Positions 21,501-33,431 of a stretch of DNA of 33,431 bases are shown piece by piece. Each line of letters begins with the position of its first letter. The first letter of the stretch is position 1. A model generated the notes under the pieces. That model searched no databases, was not told where the DNA came from, and saw nothing but the letters and a program-made list of their open reading frames with translations. The DNA is from Acidobacteriota bacterium (GTDB lineage: Bacteria > Acidobacteriota > Thermoanaerobaculia > Gp7-AA8), in assembly GCA_019242175.1 (NCBI GenBank), contig JAFAVZ010000058.1, positions 1-33,431 on the forward strand, written 5' to 3'. The position numbers were made by a program, and so were the translations under genes.

Positions 21501-21572
21501 TGCCGCGGCATCCGTCTTCGACAGTCTCTTGCTCTTCAGTTCCGAAACGACGTATTCGACGAAGTCGATCAT
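3870..21572 (-). CDS. PKS-B: multimodular trans-AT polyketide synthase (dd-DH-KR-ACP / KS-DH-KR-ACP / KS-DH-KR-ACP / KS-KR-ACP / KS-DH)
   Basis: A 5900-residue type I PKS extending and processing an ACP-bound chain. Four KS domains have active-site Cys at 1050, 2486, 3945 and 5176, each followed by an AT-adaptor/linker ending in a YPFA-type motif, and none by an acyltransferase with GHSxG; hence trans-AT. Intact DH domains have His/Asp pairs 69/242, 1522/1689, 2956/3126 and 5634/5803. KR nucleotide-binding TGG motifs begin at 494, 1936, 3395 and 4625. ACP serines are at 785, 2220, 3693 and 4915. No ER, C-methyltransferase or TE was seen. The start at 21572 is preferred over an upstream ATG (21701) because GAGGGA precedes it by six bases and the protein then begins with docking helices. 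The first module lacks its KS, which lies at the end of PKS-A. The protein ends after a DH, without ACP or release domain. It is probably co-transcribed with the genes to its right. Confidence 0.97.
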   Translation of the reverse strand: MIDFVEYVVSELKSKRLSKTDAAALFRQFSSRPSGLAKLHPLLHRNTSDLNEQRYSSTFTGQEFFLADHMVKARGSEGRKVLPGVAYLEMARAAVEEALPERSAAAVLELRNIVWAQPVVVGGKKDVKIALLANDEHHVDFEIYSEDEERELVHCQGQAVWSAESTLRTVDLPRLGREMARGDLAPEAVYATCSRMGLLYGPSFRSITSLRRGNGQLLAELRLPATANGEEAGFVLHPSLMDGALQAAVGLLEDGDPEEPQLPFALESLRVLAPCTTEMVVWLRNATGGRSSNRVQKYDIDLCDASGKVCVEMRGFSWRTLSHELGVTATARRGNLLAVPVWKAREIQTRDLEIAEHHVVSLRHDGQTAEDFSRVALECFDRVRDIFQRRPQGRVLVQIAVTDSGEQALFAGLSGLLRTAAFENPQFSGQLVSFAADVSSDEAARRLEQEKRGALEPAVRYRDGVREVLSWQEVAASSEPAAIAFKEHAVYLITGGFGGLGTLFAREILEKTSDARVVLTGRSPLSAEKQKVLDSYEGRVIYRQLDLGDGEQVRQTIDAIRQECGRLDGILHAAGMTEDAFILKKDRSSFLSVLEPKVSGTLHLDEATREIALDFFVLFAAVAGTTGNLGQADYAAANSFLDQFAAHRNSLVAAGQRHGRTRAIDWPLWQAGGMAPDAATRERLETTTGMQPMQTATGVEAFHRVLSLPHDQVLVVEGNLAQIRRMLVAEPTVQAERAVPDVKIDSASLAEKTQEYLRGQFSEILKVPAQKIDPRAALENYGIDSIVAMQLTNQLETVFGSLPKTLFFEYQTIRDLAGYFIASHAARLVSLFAPSEASEGRTTPAPVVTAEAPVPSRRSSRRRSSDRRAAKDVEPIAIIGVSGRYPEAANLDAFWANLRDGKDCITEVPKDRWDWREYFSDDRTQPGQHYSKWGGFIEGVDEFDPLFFNISPVDAQAMDPQERLFLLHSWMAIEDAGYTRAALQVPHESDLPGQVGVYAGVMYTEYQMFGAEALARGKRMPVPGSAASIANRVSYMLNLHGPSMTLDTMCSSSLTAIHIACQDLKLGRTSLAIAGGVNVSIHPNKYLVLSGGQFISSDGHCQSFGEGGDGYIPGEGVGVVVLKRLSDAVRDGDHVYAVIRGSALNHGGKTNGYSVPNPQAQASAISRVLAESGTDARHISYIEAHGTGTKLGDPIEISALSKAFRKYTPDTEYCLIGSAKSNIGHCESAAGIAGLTKVLLQMQHGQIVPSLHSAQLNPHIDFPGTPFIVNQTLRPWDRPEVDGRELPRVAGISSFGAGGSNAHLIVEEYIAPAEEPLAAPAVAIVLSARTSAQLQQKARELLDLVRPRVATISLSALAYTLQVGREAMDERLGILAGSAEELVERLERWLASEQGGEDVFRGQVKRNNETFLLFHTDPELQQAVERWISGGKLRRLLQMWVKGLELDWSRLYGEAKPRRMSLPVYPFARGRYWIDATASAHAPSGNLSTAVLHPLLHANTSDLHEQRYSSTFTGDEPFLADHRVKIGGGAAHKVLPGVAYLEMARAAIERALPDRTGTLELHGNVWAQPVVVDEKTNVEIVLSPNDDGIEYEIYTSGEEAHCQGRAAFRENAAPAKLEIESLRAQMERGTWTPRDLYDACAHLGLLYGPSFQSVTAVHRGNGEVLAELRLPDTASANANAYTLHPSLMDGALQAAVGLLDESGSSQPRVPFALEMLRVLAPCTTQMLAWIRVTPKGQSGNVLELDVDLCDAAGNVCVQMRGLSTRALSMKESGTLTAAPSWQPSALPSSERVYNDRHVILCELPDTEQGSIAERYANHALAAFERIQSIFASKPEGNVLVQIAVPDGDEQQIFAGLSALLRTASLENPQLVGQLVLVPSDTTAEEQRRILDDEASRGLDPLVRYENGVRQILRWQELAAESASPIAFREDAVYLITGGLGALGTIFAEEILAQTRTAKVVLTGRSPHAAVANDRVAYRQVDLADADKVAELVSSIRNEWGRLDGILHCAGLMADAFLVQKTNEQFRAVLAPKVAGTWNLDQATRDLDLDFFVLFSSIAGAGGNAGQADYATANAFLDQFAAQRNRQVAAGTRRGRTRSINWPLWDAGGMGVDGAMRELLRQNTGMQPLQTANGVAAFHRALALPHDQTMVVEGDLARLRRVLFAEPVRPSAAPETQKAVDVDALEDKTREYLRRQLGEVLQLASHKIDPQAALEEYGIDSILAMKLTAHLEKTFGSLPKTLFFEYQTVDALAGYFAKHHAAQLATLLAPSAPRLVEATPPTAPAPAQKQTRRRFRPSQAVATASSVSEPQPIAIIGLSGRYPQAFDLDAFWTNLREGKDCITEIPKDRWDWHEYFSHDRTQPGQHYSKWGGFIEGVDEFDPLFFNISPADAEILDPQERLFLQHAWTAMEDAGYTRASLRTRHDDDLPGQVGVYAGVMYNEYQLFAAEANALGRRLPLPGSTASIANRVSYVLDLHGPSVTLDTMCSSSLSAIHFACQDLRIGRTSMAIAGGVNVTIHPNKYLVLSAGQFISSDGHCQSFGEGGDGYIPGEGVGVVILKRLSDAKRDGDHIYGVIRGSALNHGGKTNGYTVPNPQAQASVIGRALSESGTDALHVSYIEAHGTGTTLGDPIEIAALAKAFHTENTGYCLIGSAKSNIGHCESAAGIAGLTKVLLQLKHREIVPSLHSATLNPHIDFASTPFVVNQALRPWEAPVIDGRTLPRIAGISSFGAGGSNAHLIVEEDLSPASQPVPVANAVIVLSARTPERLQQKARDLVRFVGSRLQTIDLAALAHTLQVGREPMEERLALIVTSAEELVEKIEGWLGGKSAIEDLYQGQVKRNRDALSLFSADADLRQTVDKWFANGKLSRLLELWAQGLDLDWTRLYGATRPGRISLPTYPFARERHWIDVDAGTAVGAKHAAAAVLHPLLHSNTSDLGGQRYRSAFTGEEFFLSDHRVGVSGATGEKVLPGVAYLEMARAAVEHALPERPESAVAELRDIVWAQPLVVAEPQQVTIGLTATADDQIEFEIYSQANGEDVLHGQGRAVLVPAAAPSTIDLAHLEQRMDSRIEPAVVYAALARMGLSYGPAFRTITKLQRAAGQVLAHLRIPAIAESSEYVLHPALMDGALQAAVGLLDDLATTSEARLPFELESLRVVAPCTGSMVAWVRPASGTTDEVVRIDIDLCDERGTVCVQMRGLASRVLRANVATTGSILATPVWLADGVETLAAFPSARHAIVCELAHVDVERLSTLLPLSDCIAIDIEQDENIAQRYTRYALECFDAIQSIFREQHDGKVLVQIAIPDDEQTLLAGLSALLQTAALENPQFVGQLLLVPADSTADDLERYLNRGQSRGGDGVIRYRPGARRVLRWQEVAASADEPPVAFKDNGVYLITGGVGGLGLLFAREILERTQGARVLLTGRSALTAQKQALIDALPSERGHVSYRELDLLDRGQVDDLVAAIRDEYGRIDGVLHSAGMIADRFLLHKEADEFRDVLAAKVTGTFHLDAATRDEQLDFFVLFSSVAGAMGNPGQADYAAANGFLDQFAAYRDGLVAAKQRHGRTRSINWPLWQQGGMRVDRATIDLLRETTGMTPMQTSTGMRAFHRILASPHSQMLVVEGDVARLRASVLVEQELPVPAIAEPTMSAVEVAPESLAEKAQDFLRQELSGILKMPVSKLDPQATLEKYGIDSILAVRLTNQLEKTFGPLSKTLFFEYQTIAALAGYFVKSHAATLRQKLGRTAQEPEAKATTALVPQRLPIAGRRNSMRIAADRGDIAIVGLAGRYPQAENLQEFWSNLKDGRDCITEIPPERWDHNLYFDADPKQHGKAYTKWGGFIADVDKFDPLFFNIPPKEAELIDPQERLFLQTAWETIEDAGHTRESITGSRVGVYVGVMWGHYELFGAESLQSANPVLPGSSYASIANRVSYFFDLRGPSMALDTMCSSSMTAIHLACEALRRGEIEAAIAGGVNVSIHPYKYLGLSQAKFAASDGRCRSFGAGGDGYVPGEGVGAILLKPLDQALRDGDQIYATIRSSSLNHGGKTNGYTVPNPNAQGDLIRDALGKANIDPKTLGYIETHGTGTSLGDPIEMTGLLQAFDGSAVEKQFCPIGSVKSNIGHLEAAAGIAALTKVLLQLRHEQLVPSLHADPPNPHIDFAASPFYVQTGLTNWTKPASHPRRMGISSFGAGGSNAHLILEEYPIARESKNASRPEAIVLSAKTPDALLRSAERLVRFLGSDEKPSLAEIAYTLQVGRTAMDARLAVIVASKDELRETLQGWIAQRRNGDVSELPNVFYGNLREALYSAKTVIAGPAGKVYLESLLKNRDLDTVAKLWVLGAELDWSLLQRSGNPRRVSLPTYPFAKERCWIAESKPAVRIARKTIEAPPVAKRQSVEEKRRICYVPQWTAQSLAASAEPRLDIGTILLLDASGGEESLPPLSSNFIVVKPGEAFEETAPNVYSIDFAREEHFHLLVTELENRELLPGVVLHHAPPACDLDAAEDVARQLDRGVVALFHLSRALMAVKPAPRRVLSLFDGAPLGAALAGFLRTLTLEAPTWRAKSVEIAGDLTLSEKAALLLEELRDEEGLAQEVRYRDGQRSVRTLVPQTGMQGDLPLRRHGVYLLTGGMGGLGLIFAEHLAKSQQARLVLTGRTAPNEAQLAKIERLTALGAEVFVVQADVTVREDAERVVTAAKERFGAIHGVIHAAGVTRDAFLLRKTREEIDAVLAPKVFGTINLDAAASGEMLDFFALFSSIAGVIGNVGQSDYAFGNRFLDAFAEHRAKVRSGRTVSIDWPLWEEGGMRIAPDDVARMQQQTGLSPLPTRDGIASWEEVLRSGAGQAVPLYGIASRIATVLGRGQRVPQSDAPTRPHAAIAPSTLTARTEEYLKALVGEEIKLPADRIGSGDPLQSFGLDSIMINRLNSQLETDLGALPPTLLYEHETVRDLAAYLVREASDRLLARFGSDVEAAEPSYPAIVAAEEEVVGEEVWPVAERDELEPIAIIGMHGHYPHSTTLDQYWSNLKAGRDLIDRVPANRWDAEELFHADPAAAAEGKIYCKWGGFLDGHDQFDPHFFKISTTEAKVMDPQERLFLQSVWSAIEDAGYTRDRLRANHPKAGGVDVGVFVGVTTNSYDLWAPEERMRGNFVSPTSMPWSIANRVSYFFDFNGPSLPVDTACSSSLVALHLACKSLRDRECQVAVAGGVNLYLHPAKYQALCQKRALSASGRNCSYGAGDDGFVPGEGVGSVVLKPLSRAIADGDRIHAVIRASAYDHSGRSNGYSAPNPNAQAHLIRRTLEKAHIHPETIGYVEGHGTGTKLGDSIEVAALTKAFRNGTDRTQFVPLGSVKANIGHSESAAGIAGLAKVVLQMQHGQLAPSIHSDVMNPNIEIESSPFYLQHTLSDWQRPADAPRRALINSFGAGGVNACIVVEEAPARRTSYEAPAAGPYLFTLSAKNEEQLHAYADRLLAFVQNEADVDLGNLCYTLQTGREAMEERLAIVFANRYELTERLGKWNDCGTADGAHRGSLRPRRASERPVKLVPVSQDPSLDSVAAQWVSGEKIDWTALYQGEEPRRIAIPTYPFARERYWLSDRAVAERIVAAPTSLHPLIAYNSSTLDEVRFSSSLAETAFCAADHRVGDEGILPGAAFLEMACIAANMASAQRVRTIKDVVWMQPLSFRTGPQTLRTVLRRTAEGAEYVTSSFSDDHEQVVHSEGRLVFGTGLTKVPSIDERMTPQALKTQCSPPEPGSAYYDRFRSVGLHYGPSFRTIQEVHVNHVFALSKLKIADELKGEFGQFILHPSMIDGALQTIASLVGGDSPRTAWLPFALDELELIGPVPHTCYAYAERADTPAQNHAGVTKFNIRLLNESGETLVKLRNLYVRPLAAPSELVSAKRAGAGLA
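6582..10244 (-). other. PKS-B module 4: KS-KR-ACP (no DH)
   Basis: Residues 3777-4997. The KS (3777-4200) has DTMCSSS with Cys3945 and ETHGTGT in place of EAHGTGT. After the linker ending YPFAKERCW, the sequence passes straight into the KR structural subdomain without a DH. The KR has TGGMGGLG from 4625, Ser4754, Tyr4767 and Asp in VTRDAF (B-type). The ACP is FGLDSI with Ser4915. A beta-hydroxy intermediate is expected. Because the next module begins KS-DH, dehydration may occur there. Confidence 0.92.
10245..14645 (-). other. PKS-B module 3: KS-DH-KR-ACP
   Basis: Residues 2310-3776. The KS (2310-2743) has DTMCSSS with Cys2486 and intact His motifs. The DH has His2956 in SDHRVG, VLPG, YGPAF and Asp3126 in LMDGALQ. 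The KR has TGGVGGLG from 3395, Ser3525, Tyr3538 and Asp in MIADRF (B-type). The ACP serine is 3693. Its domain order and wording closely follow module 2, suggesting module duplication. A double bond is the predicted outcome. Confidence 0.93.
14646..18953 (-). other. PKS-B module 2: KS-DH-KR-ACP
   Basis: Residues 874-2309. The KS (874-1309) has DTMCSSS with Cys1050, EAHGTGT and KSNIGH. The AT-adaptor/linker follows without an AT. The DH has His1522 in ADHRV, VLPG, and Asp1689 in LMDGALQ. The KR has TGGLGALG from 1936, Ser2056, Tyr2069 and Asp in LMADAF (B-type). The ACP has Ser2220 in YGIDSI. All catalytic residues are present, so an alpha,beta-unsaturated product is expected by inference. Confidence 0.93.
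18954..21572 (-). other. PKS-B module 1 (second half of a split module): docking helices - DH - KR - ACP
   Basis: Residues 1-873. Residues 1-38 contain VSELKSKRLSKTDAAALFRQ, the two-helix N-terminal docking segment typical of four-helix-bundle docking in trans-AT split modules. The DH (from residue 39) keeps DH at 68-69, VLPG, YGPSF and HPSLMDGALQ with Asp242. The KR has TGGFGGLG from 494, catalytic Tyr634 and the B-type Asp in MTEDAF. However, the position of the catalytic Ser, 13 residues before Tyr, is Ala621 (FAAVAG instead of FSSIAG). The ACP serine is 785 in YGIDSI. Its KS is the last domain of PKS-A. If the KR is impaired the DH would lack a substrate, so either residual activity or a trans KR is expected. 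Confidence 0.9.
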
Positions 21573-21578
21573 CACAAG

Positions 21579-21584
21579 TCCCTC
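21579..21584 (-). promoter_or_regulatory. Ribosome-binding site deciding the PKS-B start
   Basis: On the minus strand GAGGGA lies six bases before the ATG at 21572. No comparable site precedes the more distant in-frame ATG at 21701. It therefore supports the start beginning MIDFVEYV. Confidence 0.75.
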
Positions 21585-21759
21585 GATCCGATTGGATAAG
21601 CGGGGTGCGGGAGGAGAGTCGCGGGGCGGGTTTTGAAACGTTGGGGGCGCAGGCGCCGGTGTCATCCTGAGCGGGCACGGCCCGCTGCGTTGGTGGACCA
21701 AGCCTTCACGAGATTTCGCGTTCTCGCCGGCCTTGGTGAAGTCATGACATCGCGGGGAA

Positions 21760-21813
21760 GGGCTGGCGGCGTGGGGATGGGCTGGCGTGGGAACGGGCTG
21801 GCGGCGTGGGGAT
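21760..21813. repeat. Three-unit tandem repeat (19, 16, 19 bp)
   Basis: Units start at 21760, 21779 and 21795, each beginning GGGCTGGCG. The first and third share the same 18 bases GGGCTGGCGGCGTGGGGA, and the middle one is shorter. They lie inside the 129-bp palindromic element. Confidence 0.7.
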
Positions 21814-21853
21814 AGGCTTCAGCCCGTCCCGGGACCGGCTGAAGCCGGTCCCC
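21808..21853. repeat. Near-perfect 23-bp-arm palindrome
   Basis: Arms 21808-21830 and 21831-21853 are directly adjacent and complementary at 20 of 23 positions (core GGCTTCAGCC / GGCTGAAGCC). Transcribed on the minus strand between the methyltransferase and PKS-B, it would form a strong RNA hairpin in the operon mRNA. No T-run follows. It might act as a processing, stability or pausing element. Confidence 0.7.
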
Positions 21854-21968
21854 ACGTTGATGTCATGACGAGCAGCGGAGACTGTGAGGATCCGTACCGA
21901 TCTTGCGCTGCGCCTGAAGGTACGGATTCTTCGCCGTCTGCGCGGCTCAGAATGACACTCGGCGGCGC

Positions 21969-22826
21969 CTACGCCTGCGCGGTCGGCTGCACGAGCATGT
22001 ACGGCACCTGGAAGATCCAGTCGTCGGGCATGCCGGTCTTGCCGAGGTACTCCTCGACGGCGAAGGTGGTGCGGTGCGTGGCGTCGAACGTGCCGCCGCT
22101 GCCGGTCTCGGCGACGAGCAGGAAGTCTTTCCACTGCTCGTTCGAGGAGATGTAGGTCAGCACGTCGCTGACGGTCGACAACTCCTTGTACTCACAGTCG
22201 ATCTTCACGAGCGTGCGGAAGCTCGTCACGTTCTGGCGCGCGAGCTCGGCGGTGATCCGGTCGAACAGCCGCTTCGGACCGATGGCTTCGACGTGGATCT
22301 CCGACGTCATCGCCGACACGTTCTTCATCAGCAGCATCACGTACTCGGCGTACTTTGGATTCAGCACGATGGGCGGAACGTCGGAGCCGACGCGCGCCTG
22401 CGGGATGAGCGAGCTTCCGGCGAGCGCCGTGTAGTCGACCGCGTACGTGAACGACATGAACTGATCGCGGTCTTCGGCATCGGGAACGACGGCGCGGTTG
22501 ATGTGGTACATCCGCACCGGTCCGCCGGCCTTGTAGCTGACGGTCAGCGGCTGCGGCTCGACGCGGAAGTAGTGAACGTTCTGCCCTTTGGCGCGGAGCT
22601 CGGCCTTCTCTTCGAGCAGGTGCAGGAACCAGTTGCGGTTGGCGCCGAGGTCGATGATGACCGTGGCTTCCGGAGCCGGATCTTTGAAGAGATGCTCGCG
22701 GACGCGGTCGACCTTGTACGCGTCGTTGGTGAACAGCTCCGTGTAGACCATGAACTCTTCGCCGGTGGGCGACGTGCCGAACCCGAACTTCTGGAGATCC
22801 TTCTGAATCGATAGCAATGCGCTCAT
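21969..22826 (-). CDS. FkbM-like (divergent) SAM-dependent methyltransferase encoded between the PKS genes
   Basis: A 285-residue protein. VIIDLGAN (about residues 55-62), FRVEP (about residues 86-90) and LVKIDCEYKEL align in order with FkbM-family motifs (DxGANxG, FEPxP, LKIDVEGxE). FkbM members are O-methyltransferases, often acting on polyketides or sugars. The fit is imperfect: the glycine normally following the DLGAN loop is replaced (NRNWF), and the KIDVEGxE motif reads KIDCEYKE. SAM binding may therefore be altered, or the protein may be a non-catalytic relative. GGGGGA lies seven bases before the ATG at 22826. It starts 48 bases after the PKS-A stop on the same strand, so co-transcription is likely. 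Its position is odd, because it separates the two halves of a split PKS module. The coding call is firm; the function is only moderately supported. Confidence 0.6.
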   Translation of the reverse strand: MSALLSIQKDLQKFGFGTSPTGEEFMVYTELFTNDAYKVDRVREHLFKDPAPEATVIIDLGANRNWFLHLLEEKAELRAKGQNVHYFRVEPQPLTVSYKAGGPVRMYHINRAVVPDAEDRDQFMSFTYAVDYTALAGSSLIPQARVGSDVPPIVLNPKYAEYVMLLMKNVSAMTSEIHVEAIGPKRLFDRITAELARQNVTSFRTLVKIDCEYKELSTVSDVLTYISSNEQWKDFLLVAETGSGGTFDATHRTTFAVEEYLGKTGMPDDWIFQVPYMLVQPTAQA

Positions 22827-22874
22827 GTCTTTGTCCCCCGATCTAGGTTGTTGGTTGGAATGCGTGGATGGCCG

Positions 22875-33431
<10,557 letters not shown>

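Larger units (their letters stand above)
21741..21869. repeat. Small palindromic element with perfect 11-bp terminal inverted repeats
   Basis: GTCATGACATC at 21741-21751 is the exact reverse complement of 21859-21869. The 129-bp interval contains the tandem repeat and palindrome listed separately. The layout resembles a miniature non-autonomous (MITE- or REP-like) element, but no target-site duplication was established and no transposase is present. Confidence 0.5.
21573..21968. other. 396-bp spacer between the FkbM-like gene and PKS-B, filled with short repeats
   Basis: No gene is supported here. From the PKS-B side it holds the ribosome-binding site (GAGGGA, 21579-21584, minus strand), then an 11-bp inverted pair (21741-21751 with 21859-21869) bracketing a tandem repeat (21760-21813) and a 23-bp-arm palindrome (21808-21853). 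A further 9-bp hairpin is formed by 21890-21898 and 21919-21927. The segment ending in CTCAGAATGACAC near 21956 resembles dispersed intergenic repeats of some GC-rich soil bacteria (recollection, not checked). Confidence 0.7.

Noticed and set aside
17568-21599. Very long plus-strand open frame (over 1300 codons) antisense to PKS-B
   Set aside because: It is Arg/Ala/Asp-rich without recognisable domains and mirrors the GC-rich codons of the PKS. The minus-strand frame has clear catalytic motifs. The same holds for other long antisense frames across 3870-33431.

Overview
The window is GC-rich, densely coding bacterial DNA, and most of it is one trans-acyltransferase (trans-AT) type I polyketide synthase (PKS) region. 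The lineage is not fixed by the sequence. A PKS region of this size, an IPTL-CTERM-type surface protein and palindromic intergenic repeats would fit Acidobacteriota or a similar soil lineage, but this is a low-confidence inference.

Layout. Bases 121-2940 (+) encode a secreted or surface protein: signal peptide, autotransporter-type beta-strand region, five tandem 98-residue Ig-like repeats and a C-terminal PTLS/hydrophobic/arginine tail. Bases 3219-3794 (+) encode a specialised NusG/RfaH/LoaP-like elongation factor. It converges on the PKS genes and is separated from them by a 28-bp palindrome. The rest (3870-33431) is read on the minus strand, so the biosynthetic order runs from the right edge to the left: PKS-A (22875 to beyond 33431, 5' end outside the window), a small FkbM-like methyltransferase gene (21969-22826), and PKS-B (3870-21572, 5900 aa).

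Assembly line. PKS-A: [..KS - degenerate DH - three tandem crotonase (ECH) segments - ACP carrying the beta-branching Trp flag] - [KS - degenerate DH - KR - ACP] - [KS - C-terminal docking helices]. PKS-B: [N-terminal docking helices - DH - KR with catalytic Ser changed to Ala - ACP] - [KS-DH-KR-ACP] - [KS-DH-KR-ACP] - [KS-KR-ACP] - [KS-DH, end]. No AT, ER, C-methyltransferase or thioesterase domain is visible, so the AT, any HMG-synthase cassette and the release step must lie elsewhere. One module is split KS|DH between the two proteins, with the FkbM-like gene between the two halves. Every KR carries the Asp typical of B-type ketoreductases.

Inferred chemistry: a beta-branch is installed at the PKS-A ECH module, a beta-hydroxyl follows, then a run of dehydrating modules (an olefinic stretch), then a KS-KR-ACP / KS-DH arrangement resembling an incomplete dehydrating bimodule. 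The most distinctive features are the triple-crotonase beta-branching module, the methyltransferase gene inside a split module, the KS-DH dead end of PKS-B, and the NusG paralogue beside a very long operon.
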